Under the pieces are notes generated by a model. The model was not told the DNA's origin, ran no database searches, and saw only the letters and a program-made list of their open reading frames with translations. From the NCBI GenBank assembly GCA_021737785.1, contig JAIPDI010000024.1, forward strand, positions 21,039 through 85,038: DNA of 64,000 bases, given 5' to 3'. Source of the DNA: Deltaproteobacteria bacterium. GTDB lineage: Bacteria; Desulfobacterota; DSM-4660; Desulfatiglandales; Desulfatiglandaceae. This document shows, in pieces, positions 52,254 through 61,455 of the stretch (positions are counted from its first letter, which is position 1; every line of letters begins with the position of its first letter). The translations under genes were made by a program, and so were the position numbers.

Positions 52254-53504
52254 ATGAATTCAAAAAGAGCGGTCATCATCGGCTACGACGCGGTTTCCCC
52301 ATTGGGGGTTGATCTGGAGACGCAATGGGACCGGTGCGTGGGGGGGGAAAGCGGCATCGGCAAGCTGACGCGTTTTCCCTTTGGAGAGGACTTCCCCGTC
52401 CATATCGCCGGACAGGTGGAAGCCTTCGATGCCTCGCCCTACCCTTTTTTATCGCCTTCCAGCCTGGCCCAGTGGACCTCCCCTATTTTCAGATACGGGA
52501 TGCTGGTGGTGCATCGCTCTCTGGCCAAGATCGGGATCGAGATCGTCCCTGAATTGTCTCCCCGGGTCGCCGTCACGTTCAGTTCGGCGGTCGGGGGACA
52601 GGATGCGGTGCTTGAGGCCGACAGGCGGATGATGGCATCCGGCAAGATGCCGCGGCCCTCCACCAATCCCAATTCATGCATCAACATGGTGGGAGGCAAG
52701 GTCTCCATGTTGACCCATGCGACCGGTCCCATTGTTTCCACCGTTACGGCCTGTGCGACCGGTCTCACCTCCATGATCGTCGGGGCCATGCTCCTCGAGC
52801 TGGGAAGGGCGGATGTCGTCATATGCGGGGCCGTGGATTTCGCACTGGTGGAACCGATTGTGGCGGGCTTTGCCACCATGAACGGCGCGTATCGGCCCAA
52901 AGCAGGTGTGATCGCTGAACCCCCCGAGAGGGCAAGCAGGCCGTTTTCCATGGATCGAAGAGGGTTTGTCATTTCAGAAGGGGCGGGGAGCATCCTTATT
53001 TCGACGCAGGAGTTCGCCCAATCGAACGGCATGGATTACACCACAGCCATCGCCGGATGGGGGATGACCTCCGATGCCCACCATTTTGTGGCCCCCCATC
53101 TGAAGACCGTGGCGCGATGTATCTCCCAAAGCATTGCAAACGCAGGCATCAAACCCCTTGATATCGACGCGGTCAATGCACATGCCGCATCCACGCGGGT
53201 CGGCGATAAGGTGGAGTATCAGGCCTTGAGGGCGGTTTTTGGCAGGCACATTCCGCCGGTCTCTGCCAACAAGTCCCAGATAGGGCATTGCATGGGCGCA
53301 TCGAGCGCCATTGAGTCGATTTTCGCCCTGAAGGGGATGGATTGCGACACCCTCCTCCCCACCATCAATTATACGCCGGATCCGGAAATAACCCTGGACT
53401 GCGTGGCTGAGGGGTCGCGCACCCATGAACAGGAGTTCCTGTTGAAGAATTCGTTCGGCTTTGGCGGGGCCAACGCCTGTGTTGTTTTTCAGAAAACCGG
53501 ATAA
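52254..53504 (+). CDS. Beta-ketoacyl-ACP synthase 3
   Basis: A 416-residue condensing enzyme with C167 in TACATGLTS, H310 in AHAAST (a variant of HGTGT) and H345 in SQIGHCMGASS. The C-terminal FGFGGANACVV is typical. It is nine bases from another ketosynthase of the same branch, with which it shares the NKSQIGH block. Confidence 0.92.
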   Translation: MNSKRAVIIGYDAVSPLGVDLETQWDRCVGGESGIGKLTRFPFGEDFPVHIAGQVEAFDASPYPFLSPSSLAQWTSPIFRYGMLVVHRSLAKIGIEIVPELSPRVAVTFSSAVGGQDAVLEADRRMMASGKMPRPSTNPNSCINMVGGKVSMLTHATGPIVSTVTACATGLTSMIVGAMLLELGRADVVICGAVDFALVEPIVAGFATMNGAYRPKAGVIAEPPERASRPFSMDRRGFVISEGAGSILISTQEFAQSNGMDYTTAIAGWGMTSDAHHFVAPHLKTVARCISQSIANAGIKPLDIDAVNAHAASTRVGDKVEYQALRAVFGRHIPPVSANKSQIGHCMGASSAIESIFALKGMDCDTLLPTINYTPDPEITLDCVAEGSRTHEQEFLLKNSFGFGGANACVVFQKTG

Positions 53505-53513
53505 TCAGACATC

Positions 53514-54779
53514 ATGAAACCTCCTAAAAATAGACGGGTATATGTGGTCGGATATGCCGCAGCAACCCCCCTCGGCAGGACATTCTCCGCAACATGGGAT
53601 CGGGCCGTCAAGGGGGAGGCCGGTTTTCGCAGGGTCACGAGATGCCGGGTGGACGCCTTAAGCAATGTGGTCGGGGAAATTCCCGACTGGGACCCGTTGT
53701 CCCTCGATTTCGTGAACCGAAAAGAGGCGTATAACTGGAACGCCGGGTTTGTCATTCTGACCATGGAGCTCTGTAAAGAGGCCCTTCAACACGCGGGTCT
53801 CGAGATGGACAAGGATACCTCCCCGAGGACCGCCTGTATGATCGGATCCGCGCTCAACGGAACCGACGCATTCCGAACGGCCATGGATAATTATCTCAAC
53901 CAGGGGCCGTTGAAGGTAAGCCCTTACCTCCTCCCTAACCTCTGTGCCAATCTCCCGTCCGGGAAAGCGGGGATGCTGCTGGGGTTCACAGGCCCGGTCT
54001 TTTCCCCACAGGGGGCATGTGCCTCAGGGAACCATGCCATCGGGGTGGGCTCACGAATGATACGGGACGGTGACTGTGACTTTGTCCTGGCCGGCGGGGT
54101 GGAAACCTGTATCCTTCCCGAAATTATCCATGGGTTCGAGAACATGAATGCCACGCTCAAGGTGGTTCCCGGAGACCGCGCCTATGACGACCCCTCCCAG
54201 GCCTCCCGGCCCTTCAGCATAGACAGAAAAGGGCTTATCCTCTCCGAAGGGGGGGGAGTGCTCGTTCTCGCCGCCCGGGAAATGATGGATGCCTACGGAC
54301 TGACGCCGAAGGCCGAGGTCCTGGGCATCGGTTGGAATTCCGATGCATTCCATTTTATCCGGCCCAACAAAAAGACCATTACGCTCTCCATCCGTGGGGC
54401 CATCGATGATGCGGCACTGCAGCCCGGAGATATCCAGTATGTCAATGCCCACGGGACATCCACCTCAAGGGGCGACAGCATTGAAATTGATTGCCTGAGG
54501 AGCGTATTCGGCAAACATCTCAAGGGGATCCCGGTGTCGTCCAATAAGTCTCAGATAGGACACACCCTCGGAGCTGCTGCGGCCATAGAGGCTGCCTTGA
54601 GTATAGAGGCGATGCATCATGGGCGGATCCTTCCCACCATCAACCATATCCCCGACCCCGAATTCGAGGATGTGGATGTGGTTCCCAATGAGACCAGGAA
54701 AATGGATTATCAGCTCTTTCTTTCCAATGCCTTTGGATTCGGCGGAACCAACTGCTGTGTCGTCTTCAGGGGGGTATGA
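53514..54779 (+). CDS. Beta-ketoacyl-ACP synthase 4
   Basis: A 421-residue condensing enzyme with C169 in GACASGNHAI, H313 in AHGTST and H350 in SQIGHTLGAAA; FGFGGTNCCVVF ends the fold. It is a close relative of the preceding gene and ends one base before the thioesterase start, so tight coupling is likely. Confidence 0.92.
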   Translation: MKPPKNRRVYVVGYAAATPLGRTFSATWDRAVKGEAGFRRVTRCRVDALSNVVGEIPDWDPLSLDFVNRKEAYNWNAGFVILTMELCKEALQHAGLEMDKDTSPRTACMIGSALNGTDAFRTAMDNYLNQGPLKVSPYLLPNLCANLPSGKAGMLLGFTGPVFSPQGACASGNHAIGVGSRMIRDGDCDFVLAGGVETCILPEIIHGFENMNATLKVVPGDRAYDDPSQASRPFSIDRKGLILSEGGGVLVLAAREMMDAYGLTPKAEVLGIGWNSDAFHFIRPNKKTITLSIRGAIDDAALQPGDIQYVNAHGTSTSRGDSIEIDCLRSVFGKHLKGIPVSSNKSQIGHTLGAAAAIEAALSIEAMHHGRILPTINHIPDPEFEDVDVVPNETRKMDYQLFLSNAFGFGGTNCCVVFRGV

Positions 54780-54780
54780 T

Positions 54781-55260
54781 ATGCGGCCGAAACCGTTTCT
54801 TCCCGAAATTTTCAGCACCGATGACCGGTTTGTGAAGGATAGGACCGAAGGGATGGTCTGGCACAGGTGTAAGAACAGGACCCTGTACGGAGACACCGAT
54901 CGCTCACAGAGCGTGTATCACGCCAACCATTTGCGCTTCTTTGAAATGGGAAGGGCATCCCTCATGCGGGATTCGGGGTGCAGCTACCGTGAAATCGAGG
55001 AAGGCGGCCTGGTCTATCCCATTATCGAGGTGGGGATCATCTATCACTCGCCCCTTTACTATGATGACGTCATGTGGATACATACGCGGCCGGACAAACT
55101 CGAGAGGGTTCGGATTCAATTCAATTATATCATCACCCATGCCGACACCGCTGACATCGTCTGCAAGGGATTTACCAGACACTGCGCCATCAACGCCTCG
55201 GGCACACCCGTGGCCATCGACGAAAAAACCCTGCAAATATGGAAGACCTTTCCAAAATAG
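54781..55260 (+). CDS. Hotdog acyl-thioesterase (4HBT, YbgC-like) 2
   Basis: A 159-residue hotdog protein. LYGDTDRSQSVYHANHLRFFE is the thioesterase active-site segment with Asp and the H-A-N-H/Y-L helix entry. The ATG lies directly after the ketosynthase stop; a long in-frame extension into that gene was rejected. Its end overlaps the start of the dehydratase/transferase fusion by 22 bases. It resembles the ApeK-type thioesterase. Confidence 0.85.
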   Translation: MRPKPFLPEIFSTDDRFVKDRTEGMVWHRCKNRTLYGDTDRSQSVYHANHLRFFEMGRASLMRDSGCSYREIEEGGLVYPIIEVGIIYHSPLYYDDVMWIHTRPDKLERVRIQFNYIITHADTADIVCKGFTRHCAINASGTPVAIDEKTLQIWKTFPK

Positions 55261-56756
55261 TCGAAAAAGCAAGGGTCCCTGTCCATATAAAAACCGATGC
55301 GTATCTCCTGGATCATTGTTTTCAGGGCGATGCGGTCTTTCCCGCGGTGGAGGCCATGCAGCTTTTGGCCGCATCAACGAAAAACTATCTGCCGCAGACG
55401 GACCTGTCCCTGATTGCGGATGCCAGGTTTGACAAATTTCTGAGCACCGGGGCGGCCGGGAGGAGCAGGTGGATCGAGGCCTGGAATGACATCGCGGTCC
55501 ATGAAGACGGCAGGATACGTTCCACACTGGTGACCCGAAGCAGATCACCCAATGCCGCCATAACACGGTGGATGGAACACGTCACCGTCCTGTTCGGGGG
55601 AAGGCATCGGAAGGCCCTCCCCCTTCCCCTCGATTTTGTTTCCGCCCTTGAAGGCGTATGTGTGGACATCCCTTCAGATCGTCTCTATGGCGATCTGGTG
55701 CCCTTCGGCCCGGCCTTTCAGAATGCCGTCCCCCCCCTGTTTGTATCGGAAAACGGCGCTGTCGGAAATCTTCAGGCCGCGGCCGTTGACGGCGCTTCAG
55801 GACCCTTGGGGTCCCCCTTCCCCCTTGACGCCGCGTTTCACCTGGCCTCGGTATGGAGCCAACGGTATTCCGGGATTGTGGGATTCCCCGTGGGGTTTGA
55901 CAGGCGGGTGATTTACAGCCCTACGATCCCCGGAGAAAACTACGTCTGCAGGATAATGCCCAGGTGCCCGCACACCCGTCCGCCCTCCTTTGATATCTGG
56001 ATCTACGATCGAGACGGCAATCCCAAAGAGGAAATACTCGGGTTACGGATGAGGGATGTAAGCGGCGGGAGGATCACGCCCCCCAAATGGATCTCCAAAG
56101 GTGCTGACGCACGAAATCTGGAATTCATACAGACTCAGTGTACGGCTTTTTCGCTTATTGAACTGAAGACCGTGAACGGCCTCGCCCGGGGAGCGCTTTC
56201 AGATAAAGAAGTCCATCGCTTCAACAACATGGGCACAAAACGGAAAATAAGTTATCTTGCGGCGCGTCTCTGCTGCAAGAGCATCTCCAGGCAGCTGTCC
56301 GGCGATCGGAACACACCGGCATCCTCCATTACCACTGTTTCACCCGATGGGATACGTCCCTTCTGCCCGGCAGGAGATAAGGATTGCGGGTCTTTCTGTT
56401 CTGTTTCCCACGACAGCAGATTTGCCGTCGCCATCGCCTCGAATGTACGGATAGGGGTCGATGTGGAAGCAATCTCTGAAAGGGTCATCAGATCCCGGGA
56501 CATTTATATGAACACACAGGAGAGGAGATTGGTGGAGGAATCGCCATTGGGTGAAATCCAGGCAGCCGTCAGAGTATGGACCGCAAAGGAGGCCGCGGCA
56601 AAGGCCCTTAACATGAGCCTTGCCGAGTCCTGGGAAAAGGTTTCCCTGAAGGATATCGGTCGAGACAGGAGTATTCTTCAGATCGGCGGCAGAAACCACC
56701 AAGCCTTCCACGATGCCATCGACGACCACCTGTTTACGGTTGTGAACATAGAATAA
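55239..56756 (+). CDS. Dehydratase (PKS DH-like) fused to Sfp-type phosphopantetheinyl transferase
   Basis: A 505-residue two-part protein. The first part (to about residue 290) is a double-hotdog PKS dehydratase: HCFQGDAVFP at 26-35 is the H-x3-G-x4-P motif, and FPLDAAFHLA supplies the second-half Asp. From about 330 is a transferase: IGVDVEAI near residue 405 and VWTAKEAAAKAL near 445 are the Mg and catalytic motifs. It would both prime the carriers and dehydrate the growing chain. It is the last gene of the cluster in this direction. Confidence 0.88.
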   Translation: MEDLSKIVEKARVPVHIKTDAYLLDHCFQGDAVFPAVEAMQLLAASTKNYLPQTDLSLIADARFDKFLSTGAAGRSRWIEAWNDIAVHEDGRIRSTLVTRSRSPNAAITRWMEHVTVLFGGRHRKALPLPLDFVSALEGVCVDIPSDRLYGDLVPFGPAFQNAVPPLFVSENGAVGNLQAAAVDGASGPLGSPFPLDAAFHLASVWSQRYSGIVGFPVGFDRRVIYSPTIPGENYVCRIMPRCPHTRPPSFDIWIYDRDGNPKEEILGLRMRDVSGGRITPPKWISKGADARNLEFIQTQCTAFSLIELKTVNGLARGALSDKEVHRFNNMGTKRKISYLAARLCCKSISRQLSGDRNTPASSITTVSPDGIRPFCPAGDKDCGSFCSVSHDSRFAVAIASNVRIGVDVEAISERVIRSRDIYMNTQERRLVEESPLGEIQAAVRVWTAKEAAAKALNMSLAESWEKVSLKDIGRDRSILQIGGRNHQAFHDAIDDHLFTVVNIE

Positions 56757-56865
56757 TACCGAGGCGGGCTGACGAATGGAACCCGGATTCGTGCAGTCCC
56801 GGGGGAAGCGCCAATCCGACTCCTGGTGTGCCGCTTGGTGTGAGTAAAAGGAAGAGGGCGCCCTC

Positions 56866-57861
56866 TCAGGGACCGTTGTCTCCGCCCAGGGATTCAAGTG
56901 CTTCCCGGGCCGCTTCTTCCAGGTCGGGGGATAGACCTTTTTCCATGAAGGAGGCAAGCCTCGGGATCCAGGTCGGATCCCCGATCACCCCGATCAGGTA
57001 GAGGATATCGCCCTGCACCGCCTCATCCACACCGGACATCCGCTTCCACAGGGGTTCCAGTACGCTCCGTGCAAGGTCGGGAGCCCGTTCGGCCAGGTCC
57101 TCCATGACCACCATGGCGCCCAGACGAAGGGAAAACAGATCACTGGTAAGGAGATCCATAAACGCGGGAAACAGGCGGCCGGCCCGGATCATCATGTCTG
57201 CCAGGGGCCCTGCATTCCCCTGCGTGATCATTTCTTCCAGTATCTCCCTCGTATACCCCGCTTCCCCTCGTTCTACCAGGACCTCGATCACGGACTCCAG
57301 CCGGATCTGGCCGGTCCATCGGAGGCCCCCTTCTCCGATCAGCGTGGGAACGCTCTGGATCCGCTCCGCTGAGGCCAGGTCCGGAAACAGGAGCCCGTCG
57401 ATGGCCGTCACATGGATGCCCGGATTCACCAGGGGCAGGGGGCCAATCTGACGCATCACAGCGGGACAGTTGGGGCAGTGGGTGCTCAGGTAAAGCGTCA
57501 GGGGAATCCTGCCGGAATGGTTTTTCAGTATGCCCCTGATGTCGTCGCGGATATCCGCCTCCCCCCTGTCAATGGCCGAAAGGAGATCCATGAACGGATC
57601 CAATTCCATGCCCTCGGGAACGAAATGGAAGGCCCACGATTCACCGATAAGCATCCCCGGGAGGTCGCCATTCAGACCGGCGGCTTCTTCCACCACAATT
57701 TTGGGCGCGAGATCGTGGAGTCCTGTGGCAAACCGTTCAATGGCCCTGCTCTGAGGCCCCTCTGTCCGCACCAGGCGGAGGGTGACCCCGGTGGTCAGCC
57801 CCTCGTTCCACTTTCGAATGGCATCCGCCCGTTTCTTCAATTCCTCGTGCACTGTCACCAC
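56866..57861 (-). CDS. AhpF-N-like thioredoxin-fold protein with HEAT-like C-terminus
   Basis: A 331-residue protein. A redox site CPNC lies in LYLSTHCPNCPAVMRQI near residue 127, with a cis-Pro-like SVPTLIGEGG near 170, as in the tandem thioredoxin folds of the AhpF N-terminus. Residues from about 205 to the end are helical repeats (LRLGAMVVMEDLAERAPDLA and similar) of HEAT type. GTG start. No reductase partner adjoins it, and the role is unknown. It ends the minus-strand unit. Confidence 0.72.
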   Translation of the reverse strand: MVTVHEELKKRADAIRKWNEGLTTGVTLRLVRTEGPQSRAIERFATGLHDLAPKIVVEEAAGLNGDLPGMLIGESWAFHFVPEGMELDPFMDLLSAIDRGEADIRDDIRGILKNHSGRIPLTLYLSTHCPNCPAVMRQIGPLPLVNPGIHVTAIDGLLFPDLASAERIQSVPTLIGEGGLRWTGQIRLESVIEVLVERGEAGYTREILEEMITQGNAGPLADMMIRAGRLFPAFMDLLTSDLFSLRLGAMVVMEDLAERAPDLARSVLEPLWKRMSGVDEAVQGDILYLIGVIGDPTWIPRLASFMEKGLSPDLEEAAREALESLGGDNGP

Positions 57862-57893
57862 CCCATGGTAAATACGCTCTGTTTCAAGACTGC

Positions 57894-58265
57894 CTATCCC
57901 TTGGGCTTTACAAGGATGCGGCCCGCGTCCATAACCCCCTTCAACCGGGTCACATCGCCCGTGACCCGGCCGATCATATTGACAGCGCTTGCCGGTATGA
58001 TCTTATCACCGGTGCTCATGGGGGTCGGCCCAAAAAAGATGCAGAAGGCACGGCCCGTGGGCCAGTACCCCAGATCGCCCACGGCCACCTCCTCCTGGGC
58101 GGTCTCATCCACTTCCGCCACCACAGGGATTTCAAAATAGATCTCATCTCCCCAGGTGTTGAAGGGGAGGTCCAGAGGCAGGACCGCCGCCACCTTCCCG
58201 GCCGTGGGGGTGTCATTCAACACCGCATCCAGGACCACGTTGCCGACGGTAATTTGAATATCCAT
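57894..58265 (-). CDS. Cyclophilin-like protein (TM1367/DUF369 family)
   Basis: A 123-residue beta-barrel protein. TAGKVAAVLPLDLPFNTWGDEIYF, then VAVGDLGYWPTGRAFCIFFGPTP are the conserved blocks of the cyclophilin-like TM1367 group. An AAAGGAGGTGA, the best ribosome site in the window, lies seven bases upstream. It sits between the TRAP transporter genes and the thioredoxin-fold gene; such proteins often travel with aconitase X and transport genes. Function is not established. Confidence 0.82.
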   Translation of the reverse strand: MDIQITVGNVVLDAVLNDTPTAGKVAAVLPLDLPFNTWGDEIYFEIPVVAEVDETAQEEVAVGDLGYWPTGRAFCIFFGPTPMSTGDKIIPASAVNMIGRVTGDVTRLKGVMDAGRILVKPKG

Positions 58266-58369
58266 ACAAGCTCACCTCCTTTCAGTTTCTCAGCGGTCTG
58301 GACATAATCCTTCTTTACAGCAGAACATGAGTCAAGCGCAGACACCTTTATGTTCATTTATCTGAGGGG

Positions 58370-59674
58370 TTAGTAGGTTGCGATTGCGGGCAGGAAGGTT
58401 GCAATCTGTGGAAAGACCATCAGGATGATGACCGCAATGATCAAGGCCAAGAGGAACGGGAATATCCCCTTGAAAATCGTTTCAAGCGGAACATCACCGG
58501 CCACGCCTTTAATCACATAGACATTCACCCCGACCGGCGGTGTAATGGTCCCCATCTCAACAATCAAGACAATGATAATCCCGAACCAGACCACATCAAA
58601 ACCCAGGGCCCTGATCATGGGCAGCATGATCGGTACGGTAAGTACAATGAGTCCGAAACCATCCATAAAACAACCGCCGATAAGATGGAGCAGGACAATA
58701 AGTCCCATGATGACCATAGGCGGAAAGTTCAGCTGGGAGACCCAGTCAGACAAGAGGAAGGGAATCTTGGTGACTGCAAAAAAGTGACTGAAGATCGCAG
58801 CCCCTGTCACAATAAACATGACCATACACGTGATGAGAAGCGCATCCTTTCCCGCTTTCACAAAACCTCTCCAGGTCAACTTCCCTCTCACCAGACCGAG
58901 GATGAGAACGCCGGCCGCACCGACGCCGCCTGCTTGGGTTGGGCTGAACCATCCGGTAAAAAGGCCCCCAAGGACCAGACAAAAAAGAATGAGCACCTCT
59001 CCCACCGCAGAGACGGCTGCCAGTTTTTCCTTGAGGGACGTGGAGGGTCCGGCAGGCGCCAGGCTCGGGTTCCTATGGCAGAGGATTATTACGGTAAGAA
59101 TAAAAAGAAGGGCAAGGAGGAGACCGGGAAGGACGCCAGCGATAAAAAGCTTCCCAATCGACTCCTCAGCCATGATGCCGAAGACAATCAACAGGGCGCT
59201 GGGTGGAATAAGGATCCCAAGACTTCCTGCTGCTGCGACGCATCCCGTTGCCAGGGAATCGTCGTAATCGTAACGCTTCATGTGGGGAAGGGAGACGGCC
59301 CCCATCGCTGCCGCGGTCGCGTTGGTGGAACCGCAGATAGCGGCAAAACCAGCGGAGGCCATGATGGCGGCAATGGCCAATCCTCCGCGCATCTTCCCAA
59401 AAATGGCATGACTTGCTTCGAAAAGCCGTGAACTCATCCCGATTTCGAATGCAAGCGTCCCCATCAACACAAACATCGGAATTACGGTCAGATTGTAGGA
59501 AGAGAAATTCTCAAAGATATCGATGGCGAGCATGTCGAGGCCTGCGCTGAAACCCACCAGATACCCGAACCCAAGGAAACCGACAAACCCCATGGCAAAT
59601 GCCACGGGAAATTCTATGACAAAAAGGAAGAGGAGAACAAGGATGCCTAAGATTCCGACAGTAACAGGGTCCAT
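58370..59674 (-). CDS. dctM: TRAP transporter large permease (DctM)
   Basis: A 434-residue inner-membrane protein with about twelve hydrophobic segments. AICGSTNATAAAMGAVSLPHM and GSLGILIPPSALLIVFG near residue 130-160 are the family signature, and EMGTITPPVGVNVYVIKG a second one. The ATG is the one after GGGAG, placed just behind the DctQ stop; a longer frame into DctQ was rejected. It imports a carboxylate with Na+ or H+. Confidence 0.95.
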   Translation of the reverse strand: MDPVTVGILGILVLLFLFVIEFPVAFAMGFVGFLGFGYLVGFSAGLDMLAIDIFENFSSYNLTVIPMFVLMGTLAFEIGMSSRLFEASHAIFGKMRGGLAIAAIMASAGFAAICGSTNATAAAMGAVSLPHMKRYDYDDSLATGCVAAAGSLGILIPPSALLIVFGIMAEESIGKLFIAGVLPGLLLALLFILTVIILCHRNPSLAPAGPSTSLKEKLAAVSAVGEVLILFCLVLGGLFTGWFSPTQAGGVGAAGVLILGLVRGKLTWRGFVKAGKDALLITCMVMFIVTGAAIFSHFFAVTKIPFLLSDWVSQLNFPPMVIMGLIVLLHLIGGCFMDGFGLIVLTVPIMLPMIRALGFDVVWFGIIIVLIVEMGTITPPVGVNVYVIKGVAGDVPLETIFKGIFPFLLALIIAVIILMVFPQIATFLPAIATY

Positions 59675-59675
59675 T

Positions 59676-60161
59676 TTACTCCCGAGATCCTTTCCATTTG
59701 CGATATAGTTGAATGGGAACGGCCAGGAGCATGGGGACAAACGCCACTCCCAGGGCATAGGCGAAAGGGAAAAGGGGAATCTTTACGGTCAGGGATTTCT
59801 CCCCATACATCTGAAGGTCGTGGGCATAGAGAAAAAGCCGCCACACGACAAACAAGAAGAAGACCATGCACAGAACCGCGTTCAGACATCGCAACACGTT
59901 TCGAAGGCGTTTGTTGGCGCGGATGATCAGGAAGTCCACAGTGATATGGCGGCCTTCCATATAGGTTTGCGTCATGGAAAACCCTATAATCAGAAGCCCT
60001 AAAAGAGACGTCAGGTCCATGGCCCCGGAGACGGGGAGTGAAAGAACCTTGGCCCCGATAACGTCCACAGCAACAAGGAACAGCATCGCGCTCAATGCAG
60101 CCAGGGCAATTCCATTGAACCAACGACTTATGTATTGGTTGATTTTTTCAAGCAAATGCAT
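59676..60161 (-). CDS. dctQ: TRAP transporter small permease (DctQ)
   Basis: A 161-residue membrane protein with four hydrophobic helices. SMTQTYMEGRHITVDFL is the characteristic DctQ cytoplasmic-loop segment. It is coupled to dctM (TAA-A-ATG) and lies 100 bases behind dctP, from which it is separated by a stable hairpin. Confidence 0.92.
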   Translation of the reverse strand: MHLLEKINQYISRWFNGIALAALSAMLFLVAVDVIGAKVLSLPVSGAMDLTSLLGLLIIGFSMTQTYMEGRHITVDFLIIRANKRLRNVLRCLNAVLCMVFFLFVVWRLFLYAHDLQMYGEKSLTVKIPLFPFAYALGVAFVPMLLAVPIQLYRKWKGSRE

Positions 60162-60193
60162 TTACGCCGCCCATGTCATATGACGGGTCCCTT

Positions 60194-60219
60194 GTGGGGT
60201 GCACTGAAAGGCACCCCAC
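60194..60219. promoter_or_regulatory. Stem-loop between dctP and dctQ
   Basis: GTGGGGTGC and GCACCCCAC pair perfectly across an eight-base loop. No T run follows, so it is more likely an mRNA-stabilising or processing hairpin than a terminator. Such hairpins let the binding protein be made in excess over the permeases. Confidence 0.5.
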
Positions 60220-60261
60220 GAATGAGGCCCATTAAAACAAGTAGTACAATGCCCCTCGAGG

Positions 60262-61359
60262 CTATTTTTCTACCAGATTCTCCTCAACCCACTTAATCGA
60301 AACCTCCGTGCCGGGCTTTTTTGCCGTCCAGTATTGGATGCGTTCGTTGACATAGTCCAGCATTTCCTTTGCAGGGAGTCCTTTGGCTGTCTTGTCTTTG
60401 ATGTACTCCTCAATGACCGGTGTGACGGCCGCTTCCCATTCAGGCCGCTGATCCCCGGGGATGACAATCAACTCCCTTTCGGGCAGACTTTTAAAATACT
60501 CAATACCCGCCTTGTCGTAATATTCCCAGACATAGCCATGGTAGTCAGAGAACTCGGCACTCGTTTCCGTAAAAATCTTCTGGATGTCCGGCGGGAGGGC
60601 ATTCCATTTCTTCTTGTTCATGGCCACGTACTGGCAGCTGGATGTGGAGATCGGGGGGATGGTAACGTATTTCACCACATCGCCGTGCTTCCAGCCCTTG
60701 AGGGTTTCCGGAACGGCAAATTGCCCTTCGACAACACCCTTGGACAAGGCCGCATATGCCTCGCCCATGGACATGGCCCGCGGCGTGGCGCCCAACGCCT
60801 TGATGGTTGAGGTTGCACCACCGCTGGCCCTCAGGACAAGCCCCTTCATATCTGAAAGCTTACGGATAGGGACCGTTCGGGTTGAAAGCACGTTTCGGCC
60901 GGGGCCATGCAGATAAAGGACATGGACGTCTTTGTATTCTTCAAGTTTATACTTATTGTAAAGGTCGTTATAAACCTTCCCGGTTACCCAACCGCTGTCA
61001 ATTTCCGATGGCATCTCGAAGATCTCACTCACTGGAAACCGGCCTGCGACATACAGAGGGCAACTCATGCCGATATCTGAGAGACCTTTAATAACGCCGT
61101 CAAAGTTCTTGGGCGCAGACGTGAGGGTTCCGGCGGGATACAGGGTGATTTCCACCCGTCCGTTGGTGCGTCTTGCGATTTCATCACAGAAAAATTGATT
61201 GAGTGCTCCCTGGAGGTGAGCGCGGGGAAACATGGTACTGAAGCTCAGTTTGATAGGCTTGTCTGATGCCGCCTCACTTATGGAGGCAACGGATGCTGTT
61301 ATTCCAAATAGTAACAGGAAAACGCCGCATGCAAAGACAAAAAGTTTTTTACTCTTCAT
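60262..61359 (-). CDS. dctP: TRAP transporter substrate-binding protein (DctP)
   Basis: A 365-residue periplasmic protein with a signal peptide (FVFACGVFLLLFGITASVA, cut near SEAAS). The DctP Arg-containing block is MKGLVLRASGG, followed by ALGATPRAMSMGEAYAALSKGVVEGQ, typical of the DctP family. GGAGG precedes the chosen ATG; a longer frame was rejected. The ligand is likely the acid used by the aconitase X enzyme upstream in the same unit. Confidence 0.92.
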   Translation of the reverse strand: MKSKKLFVFACGVFLLLFGITASVASISEAASDKPIKLSFSTMFPRAHLQGALNQFFCDEIARRTNGRVEITLYPAGTLTSAPKNFDGVIKGLSDIGMSCPLYVAGRFPVSEIFEMPSEIDSGWVTGKVYNDLYNKYKLEEYKDVHVLYLHGPGRNVLSTRTVPIRKLSDMKGLVLRASGGATSTIKALGATPRAMSMGEAYAALSKGVVEGQFAVPETLKGWKHGDVVKYVTIPPISTSSCQYVAMNKKKWNALPPDIQKIFTETSAEFSDYHGYVWEYYDKAGIEYFKSLPERELIVIPGDQRPEWEAAVTPVIEEYIKDKTAKGLPAKEMLDYVNERIQYWTAKKPGTEVSIKWVEENLVEK

Positions 61360-61455
61360 AATAACCCTCCTTGGCCTTAGATGTGTTGAGTCCAGAAAGC
61401 GCATCTTTATGCAATGAGATATCCTCGTCGATGATGGTTTGAACACCCCCTTTCA

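Noticed and set aside
31933..56756. Naming the cluster a ladderane or aryl-polyene cluster
   Set aside because: Shared families are suggestive only. Key aryl-polyene genes are missing and no ladderane-specific gene could be identified by eye.
60194..60219. Rho-independent terminator behind dctP
   Set aside because: The stem is perfect but no T run follows in the direction of transcription, so it is listed as a processing or stability hairpin.
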